Assembly (NCBI GenBank): GCA_027021365.1
Contig: JALUUM010000007.1
Span: 1-64,000 of the forward strand
Length of the DNA stretch: 64,000 bases
From: Spirochaetales bacterium
GTDB taxonomy: Bacteria > Spirochaetota > Spirochaetia > SZUA-6
Direction of reading: 5' to 3'
Shown piece after piece: positions 33,718-42,469 of the stretch. Below the pieces are notes generated by a model that made no database searches, had not been told where the DNA came from, and saw only the letters and a list, made by a program, of their open reading frames with translations. How positions within the stretch are numbered: position 1 is the stretch's first letter; each line of letters starts with the position of its first letter. The position numbers were made by a program, and so were the translations under genes.

Positions 33718-35082
33718 TTAATACCCGGGCATATGGAGATGAAATCCATTATGGTTCTCAGCTCTATCCCAGTAATACCATACAAAATACTTTTCTATGT
33801 CTGTTCGCGTTTTACCATATGATGCAACATCAATTGTACCATTTTCATAGTAAGGAACATTAAACTGTATAGGATCCCAGTATTCAAAATAAAATTGTCG
33901 TATTTGCAACTTTATCTCAGCAGGAGAAGCCGGAATATAAGAATTGTTATGCACTTTGTACCATTTCCATTGTAATGTGGTTAAAACATCATTGTCGTTG
34001 AAAGTAAGTTTTACAAGTGGAAGGATAAAGCCCTCCGAACCATACTTCGTAGAATTTAAAAAATTAACATTGTTAATATAGTAGAGATCGCCATCAAGAT
34101 CCAATATATAATTACCATTGTAGGGTGGGTTGGGAGATTGAATTACAGAACCTGAGCCTTCAAGAACAAAATAATACTGATGTAGCATTTCAGGACTACC
34201 ACCGGGCATATAATATGTAGGATTTATCTTTGTTATGGTATTCCCATTAATATCAGTATAATTATATGTATCTGGCAAAATCATCCATACCTTATCGGTG
34301 GGAGGATTATTAAACGCATCGTTATGCCAAAATATGAGGGTAAAATTTGTGTCCTTCTGAAACCTTTCAATGGGAATATTAATTGTATCTGTATCAATAT
34401 CATACTCTGTTGGTTCAATAATATACATACGAGTAGAAGAAAGCCTCCAGAGTAAATCCTCATCTGTATCATATACGCCGTTTCGGTTAATATCAGGATT
34501 CATTGTTTTTAGTAATGAATTGTCAAATACACCAAAAGAGGAAATGTCTTCGGTAGTGTATGCAAGTGCATCTTCAACCTCTGAAAGTCCAATATCAGAT
34601 TCAAAGGAATTATTACCGACCTTCAAATCACCCAGGTTTAACTCATCTTTACTCTTTTCTTGTAAAGGAAGACTATCAAGGTTAGCAGATACTATATTTA
34701 TATTACCAATTACAGAAATGGAACCTTCAATGCTTCTCTCATTGCTCAATAGCTTCAATGATTTTGGGAAGCTTTCTCTTCCCACCAGTGCAAAAACATA
34801 GATACCTTCTTTGGGTACAGTAACACTATTTATGCCATCTAAAAGAGGCATATGCATGAAGGTTGGACTCTCCTTTGTAATATCAATGTAAACCACCTCT
34901 GTAGCAGTGATGCCTTTACTATCTAGGTTTGTACCTCTAACTAGCTTGCCCGCATCACTAACCTTAAACGAGACAGTACATGTATAAGAACTACGTGGAG
35001 TAGAAAGTTGACAGGAAAAAAATATAAATAAAAAAATAATCCCCATGAATACCACTAACACCTTTTGTATAAGCCCCTTCAT
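33718..35082 (-). CDS. putative lipoprotein with EF-hand-like loop
   Basis: A 454-residue exported protein whose N-terminus MKGLIQKVLVVFMGIIFLFIFFSC ends in a lipobox-like FFSC. The mature part is beta-rich and includes DINRNGVYDTDED (about residue 197), which has the spacing of a dockerin/EF-hand calcium loop. No enzyme family is recognised. An AAGGAG site precedes ATG 35082. The outer-membrane protein at 35975 lies just upstream in the same direction (30-base gap), so the two may be expressed together and face the same compartment. Confidence 0.75.
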   Translation of the reverse strand: MKGLIQKVLVVFMGIIFLFIFFSCQLSTPRSSYTCTVSFKVSDAGKLVRGTNLDSKGITATEVVYIDITKESPTFMHMPLLDGINSVTVPKEGIYVFALVGRESFPKSLKLLSNERSIEGSISVIGNINIVSANLDSLPLQEKSKDELNLGDLKVGNNSFESDIGLSEVEDALAYTTEDISSFGVFDNSLLKTMNPDINRNGVYDTDEDLLWRLSSTRMYIIEPTEYDIDTDTINIPIERFQKDTNFTLIFWHNDAFNNPPTDKVWMILPDTYNYTDINGNTITKINPTYYMPGGSPEMLHQYYFVLEGSGSVIQSPNPPYNGNYILDLDGDLYYINNVNFLNSTKYGSEGFILPLVKLTFNDNDVLTTLQWKWYKVHNNSYIPASPAEIKLQIRQFYFEYWDPIQFNVPYYENGTIDVASYGKTRTDIEKYFVWYYWDRAENHNGFHLHMPGY

Positions 35083-35111
35083 AATTACTGCTCTCCTTAA
35101 AAGATGTTTAG

Positions 35112-35975
35112 TTAAAACTCAAAACCGAATCTTAAATAGTTTTTTGTTGATAATATTGGCTTCGAAGCCTTTTCAGAGAGATCCGTCGCCCAGTCCCACT
35201 CATAACCTGCAGAAACACTTGGATGCAGGTTGTTTAAGCTTATTCCAGACAGTACCAGCGTGCCTGTTACCGATAGATTCTGCATAAGTGTATTTATGAC
35301 TGCTTCTCCGCCCGCAGTATATATCCTGTACTTTATAGCGACATTATCATACTCTAAATTAATAAAAGGAGAGACAAGCTTGCTATCCAGGCGAGTCTTC
35401 ATATTAATTGAAAAGGCATTATAGGCTGGCTGGGCACTGTGATATGGCGTCTTATCAAGACCTGGTGAAATTGTTAGTTCCTGTTGCAGATCAACATATA
35501 GCCAAGGGGAATACTCACCGGCAAGAGATGCCGAAAAAGGATACTTATTAAGGGCGATCTTACCCTTTAACCGTGGAAGCATAAGGTTTAAAATCCTGTC
35601 ATTAAGAATAAAATACCTCGTTCCGGAGCTGTCTATATAACCGATTTCCCTGATCTTCATATTATCTAACTTTACATTCGCGGCAATATCAAAATTAAGC
35701 GCTTTCTCCTTAATCCTGTAACCCAATATATCCATCTCAGCAGAGAGAGTTTTTCCGGAAGTAGCAACATAACTCGATTCGGTTTCCGTTTTATCTGAAA
35801 TATTCAGATATTCAGCCTTAATTCCTGAAAAGAAATTCGTGCTATAATTCCAATCCAAACCTAAATACATATCAAGAGACCCATCCTTATTTGGGGAAAC
35901 ATTAAAATCAAGTGAATACCCAGGCAACCCTATAAGGATAAACAGAAAAATAGAGAAAACAATTATTCTTTTCAT
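35112..35975 (-). CDS. outer-membrane beta-barrel protein
   Basis: A 287-residue protein with signal peptide MKRIIVFSIFLFILIGLPGYS and a mature part of alternating strands (SLDMYLGLDWNYSTNFFSGIKAEYLNI, FINLEYDNVAIKYRIYTAGG) ending YLRFGFEF, the aromatic C-terminal signature of outer-membrane barrels. About 14-16 strands are plausible by length. It is followed by the lipoprotein gene at 35082. No family is recognised. A pore, adhesin or structural barrel would fit. Confidence 0.75.
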   Translation of the reverse strand: MKRIIVFSIFLFILIGLPGYSLDFNVSPNKDGSLDMYLGLDWNYSTNFFSGIKAEYLNISDKTETESSYVATSGKTLSAEMDILGYRIKEKALNFDIAANVKLDNMKIREIGYIDSSGTRYFILNDRILNLMLPRLKGKIALNKYPFSASLAGEYSPWLYVDLQQELTISPGLDKTPYHSAQPAYNAFSINMKTRLDSKLVSPFINLEYDNVAIKYRIYTAGGEAVINTLMQNLSVTGTLVLSGISLNNLHPSVSAGYEWDWATDLSEKASKPILSTKNYLRFGFEF

Positions 35976-36048
35976 AGTAGAAAAATTCTATATAAAAAAT
36001 AGATTATGGATCAAGCGAATTTCATCGATATGCATTTATTGAATATAT

Positions 36049-37749
36049 TTAATATGAAGCGACTCCCGAATCGCAACGCTTCTCTGTGCCGCAGCAGTAT
36101 ACCGGCCTCTCTCCACCCAAATCGGCATTACTTTCTATTACATCTTTTGCGCCCTCCCTGCCCCTTTCGAGTCGCAGTATCACCTGACCTCTCCCGAAAA
36201 AGGCCCCCTCCCCTGCCACCTCTACTTCATGCCCCAGTTCCTCAAGCGCAGATAGGATAGACTTATCATAATCACTCTCTGCAATTATCCTTCTCTCCCC
36301 CGCCCACTGCCAGCGGGGAGCATCCAGCGCTGCCTGAGGGTTAAGGCCGCAATCTATTGTATTCACAAGGAGCTGAAGCTGACCCTGTGGTTGCAGAAAG
36401 CCTCCCATAACACCGAAGGGACCAACCGGCCTGCCATCCTTCATGATAAAACCCGGAATTATCGTATGGTAAGGCCTCTTTCTCGGAGCAATACAATTCG
36501 GGTGGCCTTTCTTTAATGAAAAGTTCTTTCCCCTGTTATGAAGTGCAATTCCCGTACCCGGCACCACGAGCCCGGAACCAAAACCCATGTAGTTACTCTG
36601 AATGTAGGAAACCATGTTTCCGTATCTGTCCGCCGTTGCAAGGTAGACCGTTCCCCCGCTCTCCGGTTTGCCACTTTCGGGGATAGCCGCCCTCTCTCCG
36701 ATTTGCAGAGCGCGCCTCTTACCGTATTCACCCTCTATCAACTTCTTGTAATCTATCTTCATACAGGCCGGGTCGGCTATATACTCCTTTGCATCTGCGA
36801 AAGAAAGCTTTATCGCCTCTATCATTCTGTGAATATCCATTGTTGAAGGGTGGAAAGAATCAACTTGATTCTTTCCGAGCTCGAAATTATTTAAAATATT
36901 TAGAGCCATAAGGGTTACGAGCCCCTGCCCGTTTGGTGGAAGCTCAAAAACATCGTATCCCCTGTAGTTCACAGAAACAGGTTCCACCCATTCGACCCGG
37001 AAATCTTCAAGGTCCCTCTCGCTCATATACCCGCCTGTACTTCTGGAAAAATCAAGAATCTTTTCAGCCAGTTTTCCCCTGTAGAATGATTCGCTCTTTG
37101 TCTCTGCAATCTCTCTTAGCGTATCTGCGTGACCATTTGACTTCCAGATTTCACCTATCCCCGGATATATTCCACCCGGTGCAAATGTCTCGAACCAGTA
37201 CTTGTAGACATCTCCCTTCAGAATCTTACTGTAATGATCAAAGGCAGATTTCCAAGCCACTCCAATAGTCGGCTGGATAGGTATTCCGGCCTCTGCATAG
37301 CTTACGGCTACCTCAAAAAGCTTCTCATACGGAATTTTGCCGAACCTCTCAGAGAGAGCATACCAGGTGGCGGGAACTCCCGGAACGGTCACCGCCTCCC
37401 AGCCGTATGCCGGGATTTCTTCTAAACCTCTTTCTGTAAGCATACCGGCAGAGATACCGGACGGTGCATGGCCACTTCCGTTCAATCCATGGAGAGATTT
37501 GCCATCCCACACTATTGTAAATGCATCCCCGCCTATTCCATTGGATGTGGGCTCTGCAACTGTAAGCGTAATGGCAGTTGCAACTGCTGCATCTATTGCA
37601 TTACCGCCTGCCTTCAGCACGTCTAGGCCTGCCTGTGCAGCCAGTGGATGTGAAGTGGCAACTATGCCATTTGTTGCATAGATCAGGTTTCTCCTCGAAC
37701 TAAAGGGATAATAGGTCGGGTCAAAGGAAAGTATATTTTTCCGGTTCAT
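36049..37749 (-). CDS. gamma-glutamyltransferase family protein (YwrD-like)
   Basis: A 566-residue Ntn-hydrolase. The N-terminal ATNGIVATSHPLAAQAGLDVLKAGGNAIDAAVA and GIGGDAFTIVWDG are those of gamma-glutamyltranspeptidases; the autoprocessing/nucleophile threonine lies in SGGTVYLATADRYGNMVSYIQSNYMGFGSG, most similar to the YwrD branch. No signal peptide is seen, so it should be cytoplasmic, like YwrD. The proenzyme would split before that threonine. The ATG has an AGGAG site. The last 30 residues (CCGTEKRCDSG...) are an unusual cysteine-containing tail. Confidence 0.9.
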   Translation of the reverse strand: MNRKNILSFDPTYYPFSSRRNLIYATNGIVATSHPLAAQAGLDVLKAGGNAIDAAVATAITLTVAEPTSNGIGGDAFTIVWDGKSLHGLNGSGHAPSGISAGMLTERGLEEIPAYGWEAVTVPGVPATWYALSERFGKIPYEKLFEVAVSYAEAGIPIQPTIGVAWKSAFDHYSKILKGDVYKYWFETFAPGGIYPGIGEIWKSNGHADTLREIAETKSESFYRGKLAEKILDFSRSTGGYMSERDLEDFRVEWVEPVSVNYRGYDVFELPPNGQGLVTLMALNILNNFELGKNQVDSFHPSTMDIHRMIEAIKLSFADAKEYIADPACMKIDYKKLIEGEYGKRRALQIGERAAIPESGKPESGGTVYLATADRYGNMVSYIQSNYMGFGSGLVVPGTGIALHNRGKNFSLKKGHPNCIAPRKRPYHTIIPGFIMKDGRPVGPFGVMGGFLQPQGQLQLLVNTIDCGLNPQAALDAPRWQWAGERRIIAESDYDKSILSALEELGHEVEVAGEGAFFGRGQVILRLERGREGAKDVIESNADLGGERPVYCCGTEKRCDSGVASY

Positions 37750-37825
37750 GCCTTGCTCCTGATATCAATATATATCGATTGTACAGATATTTTGATGTGA
37801 GAAAATAGTTGTTCATCTTAAAAAG

Positions 37826-37842
37826 TGAGAAATATTTTCTCA
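37826..37842 (+). promoter_or_regulatory. inverted repeat upstream of the sigma-54 promoter
   Basis: TGAGAAA-TAT-TTTCTCA is a perfect 7-3-7 palindrome 64-80 bases upstream of the sigma-54 promoter at 37906; a second half-like TGAGAAAATA lies at 37798. It could be the enhancer site of an NtrC-type activator. Confidence 0.45.
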
Positions 37843-37905
37843 AGGCCCTTTTTGGCATATTGGCACAATAGGGGCTTCTGTGGCAAATATCAACATGAAT
37901 TTTGT

Positions 37906-37921
37906 TGGCACGCTTATTGCT
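37906..37921 (+). promoter_or_regulatory. perfect sigma-54 promoter of the DUF2202 gene
   Basis: TGGCACGCTTATTGCT matches the -24/-12 consensus TGGCACG-N4-TTGCW at every conserved position. Transcription would begin near 37932, 38 bases before ATG 37970 with its AGGAGG site. Confidence 0.85.
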
Positions 37922-37969
37922 GATTATAAGATAGAGAGAATAAAAAAACATAGCAGGAGGATAAAAGTT

Positions 37970-38719
37970 ATGAAAAAAGCATTGATAATTCTAATTATCA
38001 GCAGCGCAGTTCTTGCAACTGCATTGGCAGGGGGAGCAAGTGAAACAATAGGCTCGGGAAATGGGACTTACCAGAATGGTAATGGAGCAGGAAGTGGAAA
38101 TGGCGGTGGAGCTAACGCAACGAGCTTTTCGCAGGACAATATTGCAAACACAATCGGCTCCATAGAGAAGAAGCCTCTCGATGATTCAGAGAAAGAAGGT
38201 ATTCTTTTGATGCGTGAAGAGGAAAAACTGGCACGAGATGTTTACAGCGCGCTATACGCAAAGTGGAACATTCCGGTTTTTTCGAATATTGCAAGGGCAG
38301 AACAGACTCACATGGACGCGGTGGGTATTCTGATAGACAGGTACGGGCTGGACGATCCAATAAAAAATGATGTTCCGGGTACCTTTGTAAATCCTGAACT
38401 ACAGAAACTCTACAATTCACTCGTGGAAGAGGGTTCGGAATCGCTTCTTGCAGCAACCAAGGTTGGTGCGGAGGTGGAGGATCTTGATATAGCAGACCTT
38501 TTAAGACTGATGTCTGAAACCGACAATGACGACATAAAGGTCGTATATCAGAACCTGGAAAAGGGTTCGAGAAACCACTTAAGATCATTCATGTTTCAGG
38601 TAGATAGAAACGGAGGAAGCTATTCGGCAAAGTATATATCAAGCGATTACTTTAACAGGATAGTTGGTTCCGATAGAGAAACGGGAACTGTCATAACGGA
38701 TCCGAACTTAAAGTTTTAA
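37970..38719 (+). CDS. secreted DUF2202 (ferritin-like) protein
   Basis: About 249 residues. The ATG at 37970 is chosen for its GCAGGAGG site and the signal peptide MKKALIILIISSAVLATALA that starts there, although the frame is open from 37880. A glycine/asparagine-rich linker (about 25-55) precedes a DUF2202 domain: REEEKLARDVYSALYAKWNIPVFSNIARAEQTHMDAVGILIDRYGL, with E and H residues placed as in ferritin-like helices, and LEKGSRNHLRSF near the end. DUF2202 proteins are uncharacterised, possibly metal-binding. The sigma-54 promoter in front means expression depends on an enhancer-binding activator. Confidence 0.88.
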   Translation: MKKALIILIISSAVLATALAGGASETIGSGNGTYQNGNGAGSGNGGGANATSFSQDNIANTIGSIEKKPLDDSEKEGILLMREEEKLARDVYSALYAKWNIPVFSNIARAEQTHMDAVGILIDRYGLDDPIKNDVPGTFVNPELQKLYNSLVEEGSESLLAATKVGAEVEDLDIADLLRLMSETDNDDIKVVYQNLEKGSRNHLRSFMFQVDRNGGSYSAKYISSDYFNRIVGSDRETGTVITDPNLKF

Positions 38720-38751
38720 TTTGAGCACGCGTGAATTCAAATATATAACCT

Positions 38752-38798
38752 AAGTGGCAATCTTCCTTTATAAGTTCCATAGGGAGATTGCCTCTATT
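38752..38798 (+). repeat. left copy of the 47-48-bp hairpin repeat
   Basis: AAGTGGCAATCTTCC to GATTGCCTCTATT, able to fold with arms GGCAATCT and AGATTGCC around a loop with TTATAAGTTCCAT. The copy at 56831 has the same orientation and differs at only three positions and one indel. The two copies flank the 18-kb AT-rich island. Confidence 0.85.
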
Positions 38799-39198
38799 CC
38801 TTGGGCAAGACTTTAATTCTAAATTGCGATATCCTTAAAAAGTAATCTAAGCTTAAACTTTTTTATATAATGAAGCAGTTACAAAACAAAATGTATCAGG
38901 CAAATGAAGTTTGGATCACGTTATTGATAGTACATCTGTAAGGCCTGCTAGCTAAGGGGGAACCACCTTTGGTGGTAAAATATTCATTTTTTGTATTTTC
39001 CATTTCCCACCCCTCGATTATTTTTCCTATCACTAATTTTATATGCTAATAGAAACTAAATATTTTAAAGACTCAGCACTATATTACTTACAATCAGCCT
39101 GAAAATGCCCACGAAAAGCAGAAAGCAGGAATTAATCCACAAAGAATTATTCTTTATAGTTCGTATGCAAGGGGTGGATCTACCCTAAAAGGACGTTT
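38799..39198. other. gene-free stretch before the IS3 remnant
   Basis: No gene is supported. A hairpin ACCACC-TTT-GGTGGT (38962-38976) followed by an AT-rich tract is seen, and 39110-39198 is probably decayed DNA of the insertion sequence that follows. Confidence 0.5.
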
Positions 39199-39487
39199 AT
39201 GATGGGAATAATAACCAAAGGGGTGAGTAAAGGATTCATATTTCATTCAGATAGGGGATCGCAATATTCCGGTTATCAATTTAGAGAAGCGTTAAGAGAG
39301 AATGGGATAAGGCAGAGCATGAGTAGGAAGGGTGATCCGGGGGACAATGCTGTTGCTGAATCATTTTTCAAAACCCTGAAGGCTTAAGTTACTTGAGGAG
39401 ACGGTATATCGGACAGTTAGGGAAGCACGTACAGTGATATTTGAATACATAGAGATATTCTACAATCGAGAGAGCTTGCATGAATGA
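39199..39487 (+). pseudogene. IS3-family transposase remnant
   Basis: The frame 39199-39387 carries FIFHSDRGSQYSGYQFREAL and GDPGDNAVAESFFKTLKA, i.e. the second aspartate and the glutamate of the DDE triad of IS3 OrfB, and then stops; another frame resumes with TVIFEYIEIFYNRESLHE, the normal C-terminal motif, ending at 39487. The N-terminal half is missing. It is an inactive fragment at the left edge of the island. Confidence 0.85.
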
Positions 39488-39680
39488 GGATCAGAGGAAA
39501 TCGGCTAAAATGGTCCTTCATAGATTGCCGAGGTGAGGTTTTTTAAAGGGGAAAATGGTACTTGTACACCCCCTTAAATATAAGATTTTAGTGCTTAACT
39601 GATTGTCAATTAATCTGGAGGGATTCCAAGCTGCATATGCAATACCAAGGGAATTTTTATAATGTTTTTATTTGAAATAT

Positions 39681-40058
39681 TTATGTAACACGGGTGTAAT
39701 GTTTTATAAGTGCAATCAACTTATCGTAATCGACTGGCTTATTAAGAAATTCTTCTGCTTTAACATCGGCTTTAGTGATATTAAAAGCATATTCTCTGTT
39801 AATTGTAGTAATAATAAAAATCGGAATATCAGGATATAATTCTTTAATCCTTTCTGCAGCTTCAAATCCAAGTGTTTTCTTCTCAGGAAACATTACGTCA
39901 AGCAGGATTACATTTGGAGATAAAGTTTTAATTAATTCTATTCCTTCTTTGATGTTATCTGCACTGTGTATTTCGAAGCCTTCATAACCAAGTATTGCCC
40001 CTGCAGTTTCAAGTATATCCTGATCATCATCAATAATTAATACCTTATTAAGTTCCAT
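39681..40058 (-). CDS. stand-alone response-regulator receiver
   Basis: A 125-residue single receiver domain without output: acidic IIDDDQD, phospho-acceptor aspartate in VILLDVMFPEKKTLGFEAAERI (near residue 54), the lysine in LNKPVDYDKL. It has an AAGGAGTT site. It is surrounded by transposase remnants; the only kinase on the island is the membrane kinase at 54052. The inserted EKKTLG after the aspartate is not usual in CheY but occurs in receivers linked to redox gene clusters. Such proteins signal by protein contact or phosphorelay; its partner is unknown. Confidence 0.9.
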   Translation of the reverse strand: MELNKVLIIDDDQDILETAGAILGYEGFEIHSADNIKEGIELIKTLSPNVILLDVMFPEKKTLGFEAAERIKELYPDIPIFIITTINREYAFNITKADVKAEEFLNKPVDYDKLIALIKHYTRVT

Positions 40059-40144
40059 TGTTTAACTCCTTCTTATAAAATATAAATATTTTAATCAACG
40101 TCAATTATTTTCTTGTATTACCTCACGAATAAATCATACCTAAC

Positions 40145-41537
40145 TCAAAGTTTTGCCTCATGAGCAATCTTACCATGCAGTTTAGTGGTAAACTCATTAG
40201 ACGTTAACAAATCTTCTTTCATCCATTCATAATCAAAAGTTAATATTGCTTTAGAAAGCCATGTTATCACATACCTTTGCATCATTCTACATTGACCATC
40301 TTTATATTTACCAGGATAAAGGTCTTTAAGCTCATTAAAAATAGATTTAGCTGTCCTTTCCGGATGATCTTCTAACCATATACAAACCTGATCCCATGCA
40401 TTCTTAAAAGGATTTTTTCTTGTTCGCCATAGAGGCGGCATCTTTATTTTCTTTGTATGTTTATAATTTCGTTTTTCCTTTTCCATGGCTTTTTTAAAGA
40501 AATCAGCTGTTTCTGAGCCTATATTATTTTGCATGAAAAAGAGTCTTTGCAGCATCATAGACATGATGAACTTTTAAACCTTCTCTGCCTTTTACTTGTA
40601 GTTTCATGGATGGCTTTAAAAAAATTAACATATAATCGTGTCACCCTATAGAGTTCATTTAAGTGCTCGTAAGCAAGCATACCATAATATATATCATAGC
40701 CTACAAGTTGTCTTACCACAACCTAAGTTCTCTTGGTCTACAAAACATTGATCGTTCTTCTTATAGGCTCGTCCCCGGTTGAAGGTTTTATGCTTTTGCT
40801 TTAAAAAGGCAATTAGGTCCTGGTTAATGAACTCAGATCCATTATCTATATCTATTCCCAGAATCTAAAAAAGGAATAAGTTTCATAGCTTGTCTAATTG
40901 CCTGAATTACACTTCTCTCGTGACGAGATAACAACAATAAGCATTCTACCCACCACGTAGCAACATCTGTAAATACAAGGTTGTATAGAAATGATCCGCT
41001 CTTATTAGTTGCGCAGTGTGCAACAAGGTTTACTTCAAAGAATCCAGGTTCATTTTCCTTCCAGTCGGCAAAGGTTCTTACGAGGATTTGCCTCTTTAAC
41101 AGCGGTCCTGATTTTGTAGTACTGATACCACGGCCATGCCTGTTTATTCTGTCTATTGTCGATGCACTTATAAATGTAATTCTTTCTCTATCTTTTTCCT
41201 CGAGTTTAACATATCCATGATGTTTCAATGCGGGAATTAATTCTTTTAGAAACGGAGCTAGTCTTTTGGCTTCTATAAAATTGGCCGATTTCCATGCTAA
41301 TTTGATGATTGCCTGATCCTCTCTATCATAATAAAGTATTCTTGACATCTTTGTTTCTCTTGCTACAGAGTTCTTCTTTGACAAGGGCAGCCTAATAGCA
41401 TATTTTCTGGAATAACCTGTGGATAAAATAAATTCATCTAAGATTGCTTTCTTTTGCTTGCGGATTGATCATCTATACCGTAGAATGATTTGTGTTAAGA
41501 GTTCTCTCCTTGTTTTTAAACTCATAGCCAACTTCAT
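40145..41537 (-). pseudogene. integrase-type DDE transposase, disrupted
   Basis: Pieces in several frames assemble one transposase: MKLAMSLKTRRELLTQII from ATG 41537 with a TGA at codon 23, continuation KKAILDEFILSTGYSRKYAIRLP into the frame to 40842 (FFEVNLVAHCATNKSGSFLYNLVFTDVATWWVE), then GIDIDNGSEFINQDL in a shifted frame, LVGYDIYYGMLAYEHLNELYRVTRLYVNFF, and finally the fragment to 40145 with WRTRKNPF...PERTAKSIFNELKDLYPGKYKDGQ. The first catalytic aspartate is replaced (VNLVAH). Several frame changes and a stop show that it is dead. It lies directly downstream of the Nqr-diaphorase operon. Confidence 0.8.
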
Positions 41538-41846
41538 TTTGTAATCTCCACCTTTTTCTTTTAATAAGTACTGGGTTACATTTTCCATGAGCCAAGAACT
41601 TTGTTAAAGTATGCTTTTACACGAAGCAATGCGAGGCATTGCGGCAGGGAATTATAATTGTCGCTGACCACTCGTATAATATACTGTGTGTGCTTGCTTT
41701 CTATATTCCATCCTTCATATTATACACTATAAAGAAACAGCGGGTTACTTGCATCTGTGGGTTTACACCCACAGAATTACGTTAAAGTATTAAAATTATA
41801 TGTTTGGTACTGTTTTAAAATGATACAGATGAAATATATAAAAGGA
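41538..41846. other. gene-free stretch between operon end and transposase remnant
   Basis: No gene is supported. It includes a perfect 7-base-stem hairpin GCAATGC-GAG-GCATTGC (41626-41642) and TGTGGGTTTACACCCACA (41757-41774). Probably decayed insertion-sequence flank. Confidence 0.5.
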
Positions 41847-41878
41847 ACAGTAGAAGCTCATTCTGCCTCTTCTACTGT
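41847..41878 (-). terminator. hairpin at the end of the Nqr-diaphorase operon
   Basis: Read on the minus strand, ACAGTAGAAG pairs with CTTCTACTGT (10 perfect pairs) around a loop that contains the stop codon of the last gene; TTCCTTTTATAT follows. It is a probable intrinsic terminator, supporting the view that the 203-residue subunit is complete and the operon ends here. Confidence 0.65.
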
Positions 41879-42469
41879 AATTGCATTAGTAGGACAGAGA
41901 TAGGCACACGCTCCACAGCCAATACATGTTTCAGAAATTTCGTTGAACGGGGTACTTACTTTCTTTCTGTATCCTCTTTCTACAACACATAGAGCATCCC
42001 GCTGTGTTATTTCATTGCATACACGAAAGCATAAACCACATAGTATACATTTTGTATGTTCAAGTTTTTGGGAACGGAATAAAAGATATTTTCCGACCTC
42101 ATCAAGAGTTTCTGGATTATTTACATCTACACCATATTTTTTTGCAAGCTCTTTTATTTCTTCCGAGTCAGGGCATCTTGAGATATTAAGCTCAAGGATA
42201 AATTTTCTGCCCTCTATTACCCTATCCGTATCAGTCTTTACTATAAGATTATTTTCAACTGGATAGGTGCAGGATGATACAAGCTTGGTTCTTCCTCCCA
42301 TCATCGGGCTTGTTATTTCCACAAGACACATTCGGCAACCGCCATAAGGTTTCAGATACTTATTATAACACAATGTAGGTATTGTTATACCTTCCTGTTG
42401 AGCCACTTCTAGTATAGTCATGTCTTCAGAAACAGAAAAATCTTTTCCGTCTATTTTGATTGTAACCAT
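41858..42469 (-). CDS. HoxU/NuoG-like FeS subunit
   Basis: A 203-residue FeS protein. A plant-type [2Fe-2S] domain (LCYNKYLKPYGGCRMCLVE and the fourth cysteine in SSC, residues 33-67) is followed by two [4Fe-4S] motifs, CILCGLCFRVCNE (near 141) and CIGCGACAYLCP (near 182). This equals HoxU, or the N-terminal part of NuoG and of [FeFe]-hydrogenase HydA without the catalytic domain. The His-Cys cluster motif of those proteins is only vestigial (ISRCPDSEE). It overlaps the stop region of the NuoF-like gene by one base and is the last gene of the operon. It likely relays electrons between the flavin subunit and the membrane part. Confidence 0.85.
   Translation of the reverse strand: MVTIKIDGKDFSVSEDMTILEVAQQEGITIPTLCYNKYLKPYGGCRMCLVEITSPMMGGRTKLVSSCTYPVENNLIVKTDTDRVIEGRKFILELNISRCPDSEEIKELAKKYGVDVNNPETLDEVGKYLLFRSQKLEHTKCILCGLCFRVCNEITQRDALCVVERGYRKKVSTPFNEISETCIGCGACAYLCPTNAITVEEAE

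Noticed and set aside
36538..36846. plus-strand frames inside the gamma-glutamyltransferase gene
   Set aside because: Shadows of a well-supported gene on the other strand.
37880..37969. 30-codon extension of the DUF2202 protein
   Set aside because: It would place a basic peptide ahead of a good signal peptide, and it begins upstream of the sigma-54 promoter start site.
38962..38976. ACCACC-TTT-GGTGGT as a terminator
   Set aside because: Stem is short, the T-tract is interrupted and no gene ends directly before it.
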